A stretch of 64,000 bases of DNA from Paulownia fortunei (taxonomy: Eukaryota; Streptophyta; Magnoliopsida; Lamiales; Paulowniaceae): positions 3,063,865 through 3,127,864 of the forward strand of contig CM033119.1 of assembly GCA_019321725.1 (NCBI GenBank), read 5' to 3'. The notes below the pieces were generated by a model that had not been told where the DNA came from, searched no databases, and worked only from the letters and a program-made list of their open reading frames with translations. The position numbers and the translations under genes are program-made. This document shows positions 25,343-35,285 of the stretch, piece after piece (positions within the stretch are counted from its first letter, which is position 1; each line of letters begins with the position of its first letter).

Positions 25343-25920
25343 TTAGTAGTGATGAGGAGGAGGTGGAGATTTGTACTTGTAAACTGGGGGTGGTGGAGGA
25401 GGGGATTTATATTTGTAAACTGGCGGTGGTGGTGGAGGGGACTTGTAGATGTATGGTTTTTTGGGAGGAGGTGGTAGAAGAGGTGATTTGTAGACATAGG
25501 GTTTTTCCGAAGGTGGTGGAGGAGGTGATTTGTAGACATAGGGTTTCTTCGGAGGTGGGGGTGGTGGAGGAGGTGACTTGTACACGTAGGGTTTCTCGGA
25601 GGTGGGGGTGGTGACTTGTACAAGTAGGGTTTCTTCGGAGGTGGTGGAGGTGGAGGTGACTTGTACAGATAGGGTTTCTTTGGAGGTGGTGGAGGTGGAG
25701 GTGACTTGTACACGTACGGTTTCTTGGGAGGTGGTGGTGGAGGAGGTGACTTGTAAACGTAGGGTTTTTTGGGAGGTGGTGGCGAGTACTTTTTGGGAGG
25801 TGGTGGAGAAGAGTATTCATACTCTGCTGTCGCTTGGGAAGGGAAGCTAATTAGTGACACTAATACCACCAAAAGAGTGGTAATTAGTGAGAGCATTGAG
25901 CCCATCTTTTTGTTGCCCAT
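25343..25920 (-). CDS. Extensin 1 (short), interrupted by an apparent one-base deletion
   Basis: This encodes a classical cell-wall hydroxyproline-rich glycoprotein. It starts with a signal peptide (MGNKKMGSMLSLITTLL..., cleavage near ATAEYEYSS), followed by repeats of SPPPP(PPP)KKPYVYK or KKPYLYK and an ending [13 protein letters not shown] blocks are sites of Pro hydroxylation and arabinosylation; YVY motifs form intramolecular isodityrosine; Lys gives a basic, pectin-binding protein. The frame carrying the signal peptide and the frame carrying the final repeats differ. The switch is near 25590-25600, where GGGTTTCTCGGAGG replaces the GGGTTTCTTCGGAGG found in other repeats. With that base the protein would be about 192 aa. 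Without it the protein ends in a His/Thr/Leu-rich tail stopping at about 25327. It is either a consensus error in a repetitive stretch or a recent pseudogene. It is the upstream-numbered member of a tandem pair. Confidence 0.85.
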
Positions 25921-25954
25921 CTTTGTTTGATATGATAAGTATTCCTCTAACCCC

Positions 25955-25962
25955 TTTATATA
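25955..25962 (-). promoter_or_regulatory. TATA box of extensin 1
   Basis: On the minus strand TATATAAA followed by GGGG lies about 35 bases before the start codon. This implies a very short 5' leader if transcription starts about 30 bases downstream of the box. Confidence 0.6.
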
Positions 25963-26994
25963 GATTAAATTTTTTACCCTTTTAACTCACTTTTGAAGCT
26001 GCCTAGGTAAAATTACCTATGAATTTTCAACATTTGAAAAGGTAAAGTGTTACATTAATTAAGTTGTTGAATGACTTAGCACACCGGATAGAACATTCTA
26101 CTTGCTTTTCTACATACAGCCAGCAGATCAGTGACAATGTTGTCAACATTAACATTGAAATTTTGAACTCTTAATTTGTTACATTAATGAGCTGTACATG
26201 TAGTTAACTGAAAATCTAAAACTCTTGATAAGTATACCATGGCTCATATGTATGTCACACTGTATTATACTCATTTGGTGCAAGTATAGATAATTAAAAA
26301 TAATAATTTTATTTCTCCTATAATTTTGGATTTAACAAGAATTACAATTTTTTGAAATGTTGAATCATTTCAAACACATAAGTATATATATAAAAGCCAT
26401 AATTTTAATTACCCGACAACAACTGCACAAAAAAGATTGAGTTTGAAAAATTGATACTAAAAAATTAATTTCAATAAAATCAGAATTCGATTTTGAAACT
26501 TTTTTTTTTTTAAATTGTGATTATTTCACTTGAACAATTTAAAAGTGATTCTATCTTATAATGTTGTCATGCCTTTGCAAACCCTAATAAATAAAAATAA
26601 TAATTTTAATTGAAATTATAATCACGATAAAAGTATAAACTTGAACCTCAGATTTCACCGACGGCCAGGGCAAAGGTATAATATTAAAATTGAAGAGAAA
26701 AAGTCTGTGAATGGGTTTATACCGCTGGTGACATTGAAGTCAACACTGATACCTAACCTCATCGGATTATTGTCATTTTGCAGAAGGTCCAGAATGTACT
26801 AAATATTTTCTTCAATCTAATTAATACTTTGTTATTTCTCTATCATCTACTTATATATATTTTTTTAATTCATATATATATATATAGATACACCAAAGAT
26901 TTGTATTAGAATTCTCAAATCTCAATGTTTTATGAACTTGGCGGTGAGAACTATATGGTAAGAATTAAATTAACTGCGAAAATATTTATTTTGA

Positions 26995-27330
26995 GTACTG
27001 TTAGCTGGTGGATTTTTAATTCGATTCAAGTTTAATTTTTTAATCTATTACTTATCCGAAGATACAATTGCCTAATCAAATTACTCGATATTTAACTTAA
27101 AATAAATTGGTAAAAGTTGGTTTGAAATCGATTTATTAAACATAACAAATCAAGTTTGAACATATTTTTTTATCCGATAAAATTTGAACCAAAACTCGAG
27201 TTCGACATGATTAATAAAAAAATAATAAAATATATATAAAAGACCAATGTACTCGAACTCAATTTGCATCCAACTCGATTGAACTTGATTCGATTAGTAA
27301 TCAAATCAAATTCAAACATAATTTTTTAAA
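26995..27330 (+). repeat. Dispersed CTCGAG-rich repeat, copy A
   Basis: The core at 27128-27207 (ATCGATTTATTAAACATAAC, then AAGTTTGAACATATTTTTT and CTCGAGTTCGAC) matches, in reverse complement, the segment at 35176-35250. The flanking AACTCGATT-type words match as well. No coding frame or terminal inverted repeat was found, so the superfamily is unknown. Confidence 0.7.
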
Positions 27331-27355
27331 TTTAATTAAAATTATGCGTTGTACT

Positions 27356-27405
27356 CAACTAAATTCGATTAGACCTATTCCAACTAAATTCGATTAGACC
27401 TATCC
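27356..27405. repeat. 25-bp tandem duplication
   Basis: Two adjacent 25-bp copies beginning CAACTAAATTCGATTAGACC differ at one position. Confidence 0.9.
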
Positions 27406-28837
27406 CAACTCTTTTATTATGTACTCCATATAGTACAGAACATATTTAGGAAGATAATATAATATTTGAAACCATATGTATTCAAATGTGAGTAGGTGAA
27501 CTGCCATATTCTTTTAGAAAGAAGAATTTGAAGCATCCAATAATTCAATCATGTAATTTTCAGATTTGAAGTCGCTTTTATTCCATGATTGAGATCCTAC
27601 TTAATTTCTAGCCTCCGCGTTTGGACCCACCATATCAGATCATGTCATTCTCCTTTTTATCTTGTTTTTAGGTCACATACTTTTCAGTAAATATTTTTTC
27701 CCCCTTCTCCAATTTGCTACACAAATTTTTTTCTTTCTTTTTTACCTGTTTTTTTTTTTAGGGTGAGGGGGTGGGTACCCAATTGAGATTTCACTATTTT
27801 GGTACATTTGGGCATCTGCTTTATTCTCAATTGCCAATTTTTTTCCCTAACGTTATTGAGTGAGAGAAAGAGGATGGTTAGTAACTAAATATTGTGCTTT
27901 AGGAAGATTATTTGATTTTTTAAGACAGTCAAAATAATAAGTTAAAATTGAGAATTGAGGTTCAGTTGCAATTAGAGAAGAGTCCACTTTAATTGGGATT
28001 GTGTTCTTGTAGTATATTGTATGGTACAAACAGACAAATATTTTTGTTTAGTCATTATAATGAATATTTGATACATGTATACTGATATATTCAATATTTG
28101 TTTTTAAAAAACATTCTCTATATTTTTTCAAGTACAAGATTTTCCATTCTAATATTTCAAAATAAAAAAAGCACACAACAAAAAGAAAACGTTATCCTGA
28201 TTATGCTTAATGTACTTTATATACGAGCAACTTGTTAGTTTTTTTCATGATATGAGGGACTTTTGGATAATTACGTAGTTCCAACAAAAAATTCTACATG
28301 ATGTAAAATCATATTTATATTTATATGATAATCATGCTTTTTAAAAGATGCTTTTTAAAAGATGTTAAGATTGTGAGATTTGAAAATGCATTCCAATTGA
28401 GGAAAAGATCAAGTGAAAATTGTAAGTTGGATGCAAGAGAAAAAGGAAAGGTACAAGTTGTGAAAAGAATAAATTCGACGTGGGCAATGGGTTTATCCAC
28501 AAGCCATGAAGCCATAATAAGGAGCGCCGGCTTTTACTTGGCTTGACGAGCCAGTCAATCAAATAAAGTTAGCGGAAAAACAAAGCCAGTCGTGAAATTA
28601 CTTTAAACTCGTCCTACGCCTCTGAAACGTCCATTTCTCTTACAGCTGGCAGCTCAATTATTTCAATAAGGTCAAATTTAAATCCGATACTTAAATAAAT
28701 ACCATGCAAATTAATAAAATTGTATTCTTATACTTTTAATATTATCATCAATAATTTGGTTCATATTTATGGTTGTTACTACATGGATTTTTTTATGTTA
28801 CGTATTTTATTACCGTTTTCTCTTTTCCTTTTTTTTT

Positions 28838-28873
28838 GGGATGGGGGGTGGGGTGCGGGTTGTTGGGGTGGGT
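28838..28873 (+). other. G-quadruplex-capable G-rich tract
   Basis: In very AT-rich surroundings there are six G runs of three or more within 36 bases (GGG, GGGGGG, GGGG, GGG, GGGG, GGG), separated by loops of one to five bases. The pattern meets the usual G3+N1-7 quadruplex motif on the plus strand. No gene function can be assigned. Confidence 0.6.
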
Positions 28874-29176
28874 ACATCCTGATATTATAATTGTACAAAA
28901 CCAAACACAGTAGGAACAAAAATCTGATTCAGAAATTGGACAATTTTATTGGATTGAACAAACCTCTGCATTCTGCCAAGAGATTAATATAGTAATATGA
29001 AACGTAAAGCTACTGTGGCGCACAACCACTACAAACTATATTAAACAAAACATAAAACAAATGATGAGAAGATAGTCTGCATAGGGCTTATTGTAATATT
29101 CCTTTCTCCTTTTTCTTCGTGCATGGATCCATCGCTTTCAGCCCCATCCACTTTTTATTTCAGACATTCTCCTTTC

Positions 29177-29470
29177 CTGCATCATCAGCAATACATGGAC
29201 TTTCTGTCATTACAACAAACTAATTGACTGATTAAGTTAAGTCTTATGTTCGTGTAGAATGATCAGTAAGAGTGGTGTTCCACTTCTGAAACTTTTATGC
29301 ATGTTTTGAGTTAATACAGTTAAATAAATTTCAAATGTTGTTAATTAATGCAGTTTAGTACAATCATTTCATTTCTGCAGTGAAATGAAGCTAGCACTCT
29401 TTTAAGGTAAATGCATTTGAAAATAATGTCGAAATTATGTTACATGAGTAGACAGTAATGTGAAGCTTAC
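29177..29470 (-). other. Predicted 3'-UTR intron of extensin gene 2
   Basis: On the minus strand, TTTCCAA is followed by a good donor GTAAGCTT (29470-29469) about 25 bases after the stop codon. GATGATGCAG followed by GAAAGG gives an acceptor ending at 29177. The following exon contains AATAAA (29159-29154). The position matches the predicted intron of extensin 1. Confidence 0.6.
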
Positions 29471-29492
29471 TTGGAAAGTTTGAGCTGGTTTC

Positions 29493-30553
29493 TTAGTAGT
29501 GGTGAGGAGGAGGTGGAGAACTGTAGTAGTAAGGGTGATGTGGAGGCAACTTGTGAACTGGTGGAGGAGGTGGAGGTGATTTGTACACGTATGGTTCCTT
29601 GGGAGGTGGAGGTGACTTGTGAACTGGAGGTGGTGGTGGTGGAGACTTGTACTTGTAAACTGGGGTTGGTGGTGGAGGGGACTTGTGGACTGGGGGTGGT
29701 GGTGGAGGTGATTTGTACACGTATGGTTCCTTGGGAGGAGGTGGTGGAGGTGACTTGTGCACTGGAGGTGGTGGTGGTGGAGACTTGTACTTGTAAACTG
29801 GGGTTGGTGGTGGAGGTGATTTGTAGACGTATGGCTTCTTGGGAGGAGGTGGAGGAGGGGACTTGTGAACTGGGGGTGGTGGTGGAGGTGACTTGTAGAC
29901 ATATGGCTTCTTCGGAGGTGGTGGTGGGGACTTATACACATATGGCTTCTTGGTAGGAGGTGGTGGTGGTGGTGACTTGTACACATATGGCTTCTTAGGA
30001 GGAGGTGGTGGTGGTGGTGACTTGTACACATATGGCTTCTTAGGAGGAGGTGGTGGTGGTGGGGACTTATACACATATGGCTTCTTTGGTGGAGGTGGTG
30101 GGGGAGGGGACTTGTAGACGTAAGGCTTCTTCGGTGGAGGTGGTGGCGGAGGGGACTTGTAGACGTAAGGCTTCTTAGGTGGAGGTGGTGGTGGTGGTGG
30201 AGACTTGTAGACATATGGCTTCTTATGAGGCGGTGGTGGAGGTGGAGACTTGTAAACATAAGGTTTCTTGGGAGGAGGTGGTGGGGGAGACTTGTACACC
30301 GGCGGCGGCGGTGGTGGAGATTTGTACACGTAGGGTTCCTTTGGAGGTGGTGGGGGGACTTGTGAACTGGAGGCGGTGGTGGTGGAGACTTGTAGTGGTA
30401 AGGAGGAGAAGGTGGTGGAGGGTACTTCTTAGGTGGTGGAGGAGATGAGTACTGGTAGTTGGCATTGGCTATTGAAGGGAAGCAAAGTGCCACTATTGCC
30501 ACTAGCAGAGTGGCAATGAGAGCCATGGTAGAACCCTTTGTTTTTGTTCCCAT
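29493..30553 (-). CDS. Extensin 2 (long), interrupted by an apparent one-base deletion in a G6/C6 run
   Basis: This is a cell-wall extensin. The signal peptide [20 protein letters not shown]... is followed by [13 protein letters not shown], then about 20 blocks of SPPPPPP with KKPYVYK, KEPYVYK, VHK or VYKYK spacers. The ending, SSPPPPHHY, is shared with extensin 1. YVY and YKYK provide intra- and intermolecular Tyr cross-links; SPPPP is the arabinosylated block. The signal peptide frame and the repeat frame are offset by one base. Reading into VHKSP switches to out-of-frame HHLQRNP at 30352-30357, where a six-C run (coding strand) should hold seven to keep [14 protein letters not shown]. With the extra base the protein is about 353 aa. 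The downstream frame is open over 278 codons, which argues for a very recent event or a consensus error. It shares orientation, ends and intron position with extensin 1 and is a tandem duplicate. Confidence 0.87.
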
Positions 30554-30595
30554 TCTTTGGTTTGAGCTTGTCTTCCATAGCCAACTCCCACCCCC

Positions 30596-30603
30596 TTTTA
30601 TAA
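30596..30603 (-). promoter_or_regulatory. TATA box of extensin 2
   Basis: On the minus strand TTATAAAA followed by GGGGG lies about 43 bases before the start codon. Its position and downstream G run mirror those in extensin 1. Confidence 0.6.
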
Positions 30604-30609
30604 CTTGGG

Positions 30610-32870
30610 TTTTACCATTACCAATGCATAATTAATCGCGGTTAAATCCCTAAACTAATAAAAATACAAGTATTTTAACCCTTGATTGGCTGTCCATAAA
30701 TGTTTTGGACAATTTGACTTTTGACTAGGAATAGTTTAGTTGCTGGCATTTGTTTCTTAGTGGCTGCAAAAAAATTATATTATAGTAATGTGATGAATAT
30801 TATATATTTGGCCTTTCTGATGCAATAATTCAAAGAGGTAAAAGTTTTCATATTGTTAATGTTTTTCTTTCGTTTGTGTACATATTACAGTACTGTTTGT
30901 CTGAATCAGTAGTTAAAAACATAGCTTTGAAAACGTGTGTGGAAAGGCTGCCCAATTTACATAATTTTTTGGTGAGGGGACCAGGCAGCCTGTCTCTCCT
31001 TATATTCTTCATATATATGCAGGGATGAATGAGCAAAATTAAAAATAAAAAATAAAAAATAAAAAATCCTCCATTAATATCTTTAATTTCTTTGTTCTCT
31101 TCTTCCTTGATTTGTTTTTTTGGTAATTTCTAACTATCACTTGTTCTCTGTCGCTTTAAATGGCTAAGTAAGATTCATTCAACGCGGAAACTCTAACTGA
31201 ATCATTAAGTAGTGCAGATTGCCTGGTTATGAGACTAATTCGTATGCCAGATTTGTAATGAAGAAATTAAGGAATAAACTAACTAATTATTGAACAAAAA
31301 TTGTGGTTCTATATATAGGTAATCCATTATCATCATATTTTTATTTTTTTGAGTTTTTTAAAATTATAAAATATTAATTTAGATTTCAATCATTTGTGAG
31401 ACTAATGTTTGTTGAGTTATATAGTGTTCTTTTAGTTTCTTTTCATGGCACTAAATATTACTCCATTATTGAATAAAGTGAAAGTGGAATGCTTTTTCTT
31501 TTTATGTATACCTTTTTTTGTATCACTATCTTTTTTTCTTTATTGCCAGACACAATGTATATACTTGGAAAAAGAACTCTCTCTCGTACGCCTTTTTTTT
31601 TTTTTAATTTTTTTAATTCCATATATTTAGCAATTATATAGATTATTGATTATTCTTGCAAATATGTGTTGTTAACCACAACAATTAAAAGTTATGATAT
31701 CACGTTACATACAACTCACGGCATAAAATAATTATTCGATTGCAAAATTAAAAAAAAATTGTAATAAATATAATATCATCAGATTATGTGAGTGTTGCAT
31801 ACATAATTCGACGTTGAAAATCATATTATTTAATATATATGAGTTTACAAAATTCATGAACTTAAATATCCAATTAAGAGTCATTTTGTGAGAAATTGAT
31901 GAGCAAGAAAAAAAAAATAGTATTAGTTTGTTAGTTCCAGTGGGCAATGCATGCCATGTTTGAATCTTTGAATGCGTGTTCTTCTATATGACACGACATT
32001 TTCACGTGGCATTCGATTTAGTTATAACACGAACATTGGAAATTAATGTTACTAGTATTTTAATTAGATACCGACAACTAGATTAGGTGAAAGACCAAAT
32101 CAAACTCATCATTAAACAATTAATCTTTATTACTTTACGTAATTATGTACAGGATCTTTACTTATTATAAGTTCGCGAAGCTTCCTTCAATTATTTTCTA
32201 GAGGGAAGACTAGAGAAAGTACGGATTGGTAAATCTTTTATACTACAAAAATGTGACTGTGTGACGCAATTGTAGACTCCACTCTATGTCAAATTTAACA
32301 TGGTAATTGATTCTAGATTAAAATATGGGGTGACGAAGATTCATAAAGAAACCTATTTGTTCACGTAAAAGATTGATCACTGTAAGAAAATTTAATTGGG
32401 TAATAAGACCTGACGTCTTTTTTGACTAATCATATTAAAAAAAAAGTTGAAAAATTTTCTTTGTTGTTGAAAAATTCTTTTCACTCGCCCTTATATATCC
32501 TTACTTCATTTCAATGAAGTATATTACGACTTAATCAAATGATGGATCTCTAACAAAAAATGTTGACCACAAGATCATCAGTTGTTTGTGAAATCATACA
32601 AAAAGAAATCAATGCCCAAGTTTTATTATCCATTTTTTTATTAAAAAAAAAAATCATTTCTCCATCACTTTCTTTTCACACGTTAGATTGTAGGGGTGGT
32701 TGGAGGCGGTGGTTCGTATTGTGGTTGGTGTATGGCTGGATGGGTTAAGAGGTGATGACTGGTGGTTGAATGTGGGTGGTAGGGCTGAGGTTGGGTTGAG
32801 ACTCAAGTTTTTGGCGGTAACTGTGACAGCGGTTGGGCTGGGATTTAATATATATTAAAAATAATATATA
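30610..32870. other. Gene-free intergenic stretch
   Basis: This AT-rich DNA follows the extensin 2 promoter. Short open frames have no recognisable domain. A GGT/GGTTG-rich patch at about 32690-32840 stands out by composition but shows no conserved frame. Confidence 0.5.
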
Positions 32871-32879
32871 AATTTTAGA

Positions 32880-33293
32880 ATGTACAATAAAGATATTATC
32901 TACCGAGAAAAAATAATAAAATAAAATTATACTCTATTATTTTCATTTTGTTTTTACAATTGAGACAAAAAAAAATTGTATATAGTTAGAATTACTATTT
33001 ATTGAAACAGATTATTAGAATAAAAAGGTTATAAGAGATAGTTGTCTTAAATTATTAAAAATGGAGCATATGTTTTTAGTTAAAAATTTTGCTTGTTGAA
33101 ATAAAATAGAAACTGTATATACAAAATTATTTCTAATTTTTATAAATGGAGGAAAATTATATAGTTAAAAATATTACATATTTTTAATTTTTACATACTG
33201 TATAAAGTAGAAAGTTTATATATAAAATTATTTATAATTTTTATAAATGGAGAAAAAATTATATAGTTAAAAATATTACATATTGAAGCAAAT

Positions 33294-33347
<54 letters not shown>

Positions 33348-33660
33348 TGACAGTCCATATGGAACAAAAACAGATAAAAAAAAGTTATACTATAAACTTT
33401 TTTAAATACTACAAATTAAGTAAAAACTTTAAGTTAATAATATTATTTATGGAAGCAAATTAAGAAAATAGAAGACTAATATATATGTTTGTGTTTCAAT
33501 TTGACAAATGTAGCAAAAAAAAATTGATGAATAGTATTACTTATTGAATAAAATATAAAAAAAATAGGGCAGAGAGTATGTAATTGTTTTCAGTTTTTCT
33601 ACAAATGGAAAATAAATAGTTTAGAATATTAATTAAAATGTTAAAGAAGTGGAATTATTA
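32880..33660. repeat. Degenerate ~100-bp tandem array (about seven monomers) with embedded (AG)25
   Basis: A motif of the form TTTTTATAAATGGAG, then A-rich sequence, TATAGTTAAAAATATTACAT and ATTGAA recurs at about 32949, 33051, 33139, 33241, 33400, 33500 and 33600. The spacing is close to 100 bp except where the (AG)n run at 33295-33344 is inserted. The best pair (about 33120-33182 and 33221-33282) is nearly identical. The outer copies are decayed. This looks like a small, old satellite-type array. Confidence 0.6.
33295..33344. repeat. (AG)25 microsatellite
   Basis: Fifty bases of uninterrupted AG dinucleotide inside a monomer of the ~100-bp tandem array. Confidence 0.95.
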
Positions 33661-34984
33661 GTAATGAATAAATATTTTTATTTTGAAATTGGGAGAGGGA
33701 GTTTGCAAATATCAGACTATGTTTGTCCATTCAAATGGAACTTTAAGAGAAAATGTGTCATTTCACAATCTGTATCGCGATTTCTGTGTGTGGATAATAA
33801 ACACCGTTAATTCTTAATTAGAATGAAAGTTTTGTGCAAACTTTTAAATTTCCAGATGGGGTTTTTAGGTTATTCCTTTCAACATAAAGAGATTTTTTTT
33901 AATTTTTTTTTTGGTTATTTTTACCCAAACACAGCGGAATTTTATATAATTTACTCAATTTTAAATTTTATCGTCGTTCTTAGTATTATAAAAATAAAAA
34001 AAATAAATAAAAAAAGGCGAAACTAGCATGTTCCAGAAGACTCTTAATCATGTTTGTGTGGTGTAATTGATTAATATATAAGTAAAACGAGAGAACTAAT
34101 CATGCAATCTGTTGAAGAAATATTAAATTAATAAAATCGTGGAAAGGTGAAAATAATTTAAAGTGATCTCAAAAGGGCAAAAAGGAAGATCAAGATCCAA
34201 TATCAATTTTTATAGTAATATATATATAGCTGTAAGACAAGTTTGAAACATGAGACATGTTCACCTTTCCTAAGAAACAATAAAAATGCAAGAAACTGCC
34301 ACCTCAGTTTGACAAAACCAACAACTCCTTAATAAAAAAAAACTTTAATTCTTGCACAAGTAAAATAAAGCGGCAACTCCGACAGATCTTCAGAAAATTC
34401 AGAAAGCAAAATTATTTTTTTTCAAATTCTTTATTACAAAATAAAGTAGTACTATCTTGATCTGAATGCTCTTTTTTTACGAAGCAAAGTCCAATTATTT
34501 GTTCTTTTTTTTTATCAGAAAATTGACTACAGGAAAGTTAGGCAGATGTGCGAAACAAGAATTATGTCTTTTTTCATGATTCCATAAATTCAAAGCTCAA
34601 AAAAGTTGAAAGAGAAAGAAAAGGATCGATGGTTCATTAAATCAGAAACAAGTTTCACACGTACAATGAGAACAATGAGTAGCTAGTACTAGCTAGTTGA
34701 AAGTTAAGTTTTTTGGTTAATCATGACTATTATTTTAATTTTTAAATATATAAGATTGCATGCATAAATTATTGAAGAAAAAGTTATACAAATGCAGAAA
34801 ACAAATTGTTTTGGCTATTAGGAATGTAAGAAATATTAAAATAAGTTATCTGAGTAGTTCACGAGAATCAATTCAAATAGTTTAAAAAATTGAATTTTGG
34901 TAGAAGTGGTTTCTTATAATAGAAAATCACCTCGTAACCATGTTAACTTTCGAATATCATGTTTTCTCTCCTACTTTGGTGTAA

Positions 34985-35285
34985 ACAAATCGAGTCGAGT
35001 CGAGTATGTCATTGTTTAAATTTATTTGAATTTTTATCGAACTTTTAAATTGTATTGGAATTTTATTTGATTGTTAATTGAATCGACTTTGAACGAGTTT
35101 TAATCGAATTGAACACTAATCGAGCTCGAGTAGCTTTAGTTTTTTTATATATAATTTTGTCATTTTTCACTAATAGAGTCGAACTCCAAATCTTATTGAA
35201 CGAAAAAATATGTTCAAGTTTTGCTTGTTATGTTTAATAAATCGATATCAAATCGAGTATCGAATAGTTTGATTTATTTTTTAAT
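34985..35285 (-). repeat. Dispersed CTCGAG-rich repeat, copy B (inverted relative to copy A)
   Basis: Read on the minus strand, 35250-35176 gives ATCGATTTATTAAACATAAC, then AACTTGAACATATTTTTT and GGAGTTCGAC. This aligns with copy A at 27128-27207. The plus-strand left edge has three GAGTC units (ATCGAGTCGAGTCGAGTATG). Identity is high in the core and lower outside. Confidence 0.7.

Larger units (their letters stand above)
25963..29100. other. Intergenic DNA between the two extensin genes
   Basis: No gene is recognisable. It contains the promoter of extensin 1, a dispersed repeat copy (26995-27330), a 25-bp tandem duplication (27356-27405) and a G-rich tract at 28838-28873. Confidence 0.55.

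Noticed and set aside
25407..25850. Additional long open frames on both strands across the extensin repeats
   Set aside because: They are shadow frames of a stop-poor proline codon repeat; only the frame giving SPPPP and YVYK is biologically plausible.
32680..32840. GGT/GTTGG-rich patch that could be a glycine-rich protein gene
   Set aside because: The frame is short and interrupted, with no signal peptide or regular Gly repeat.
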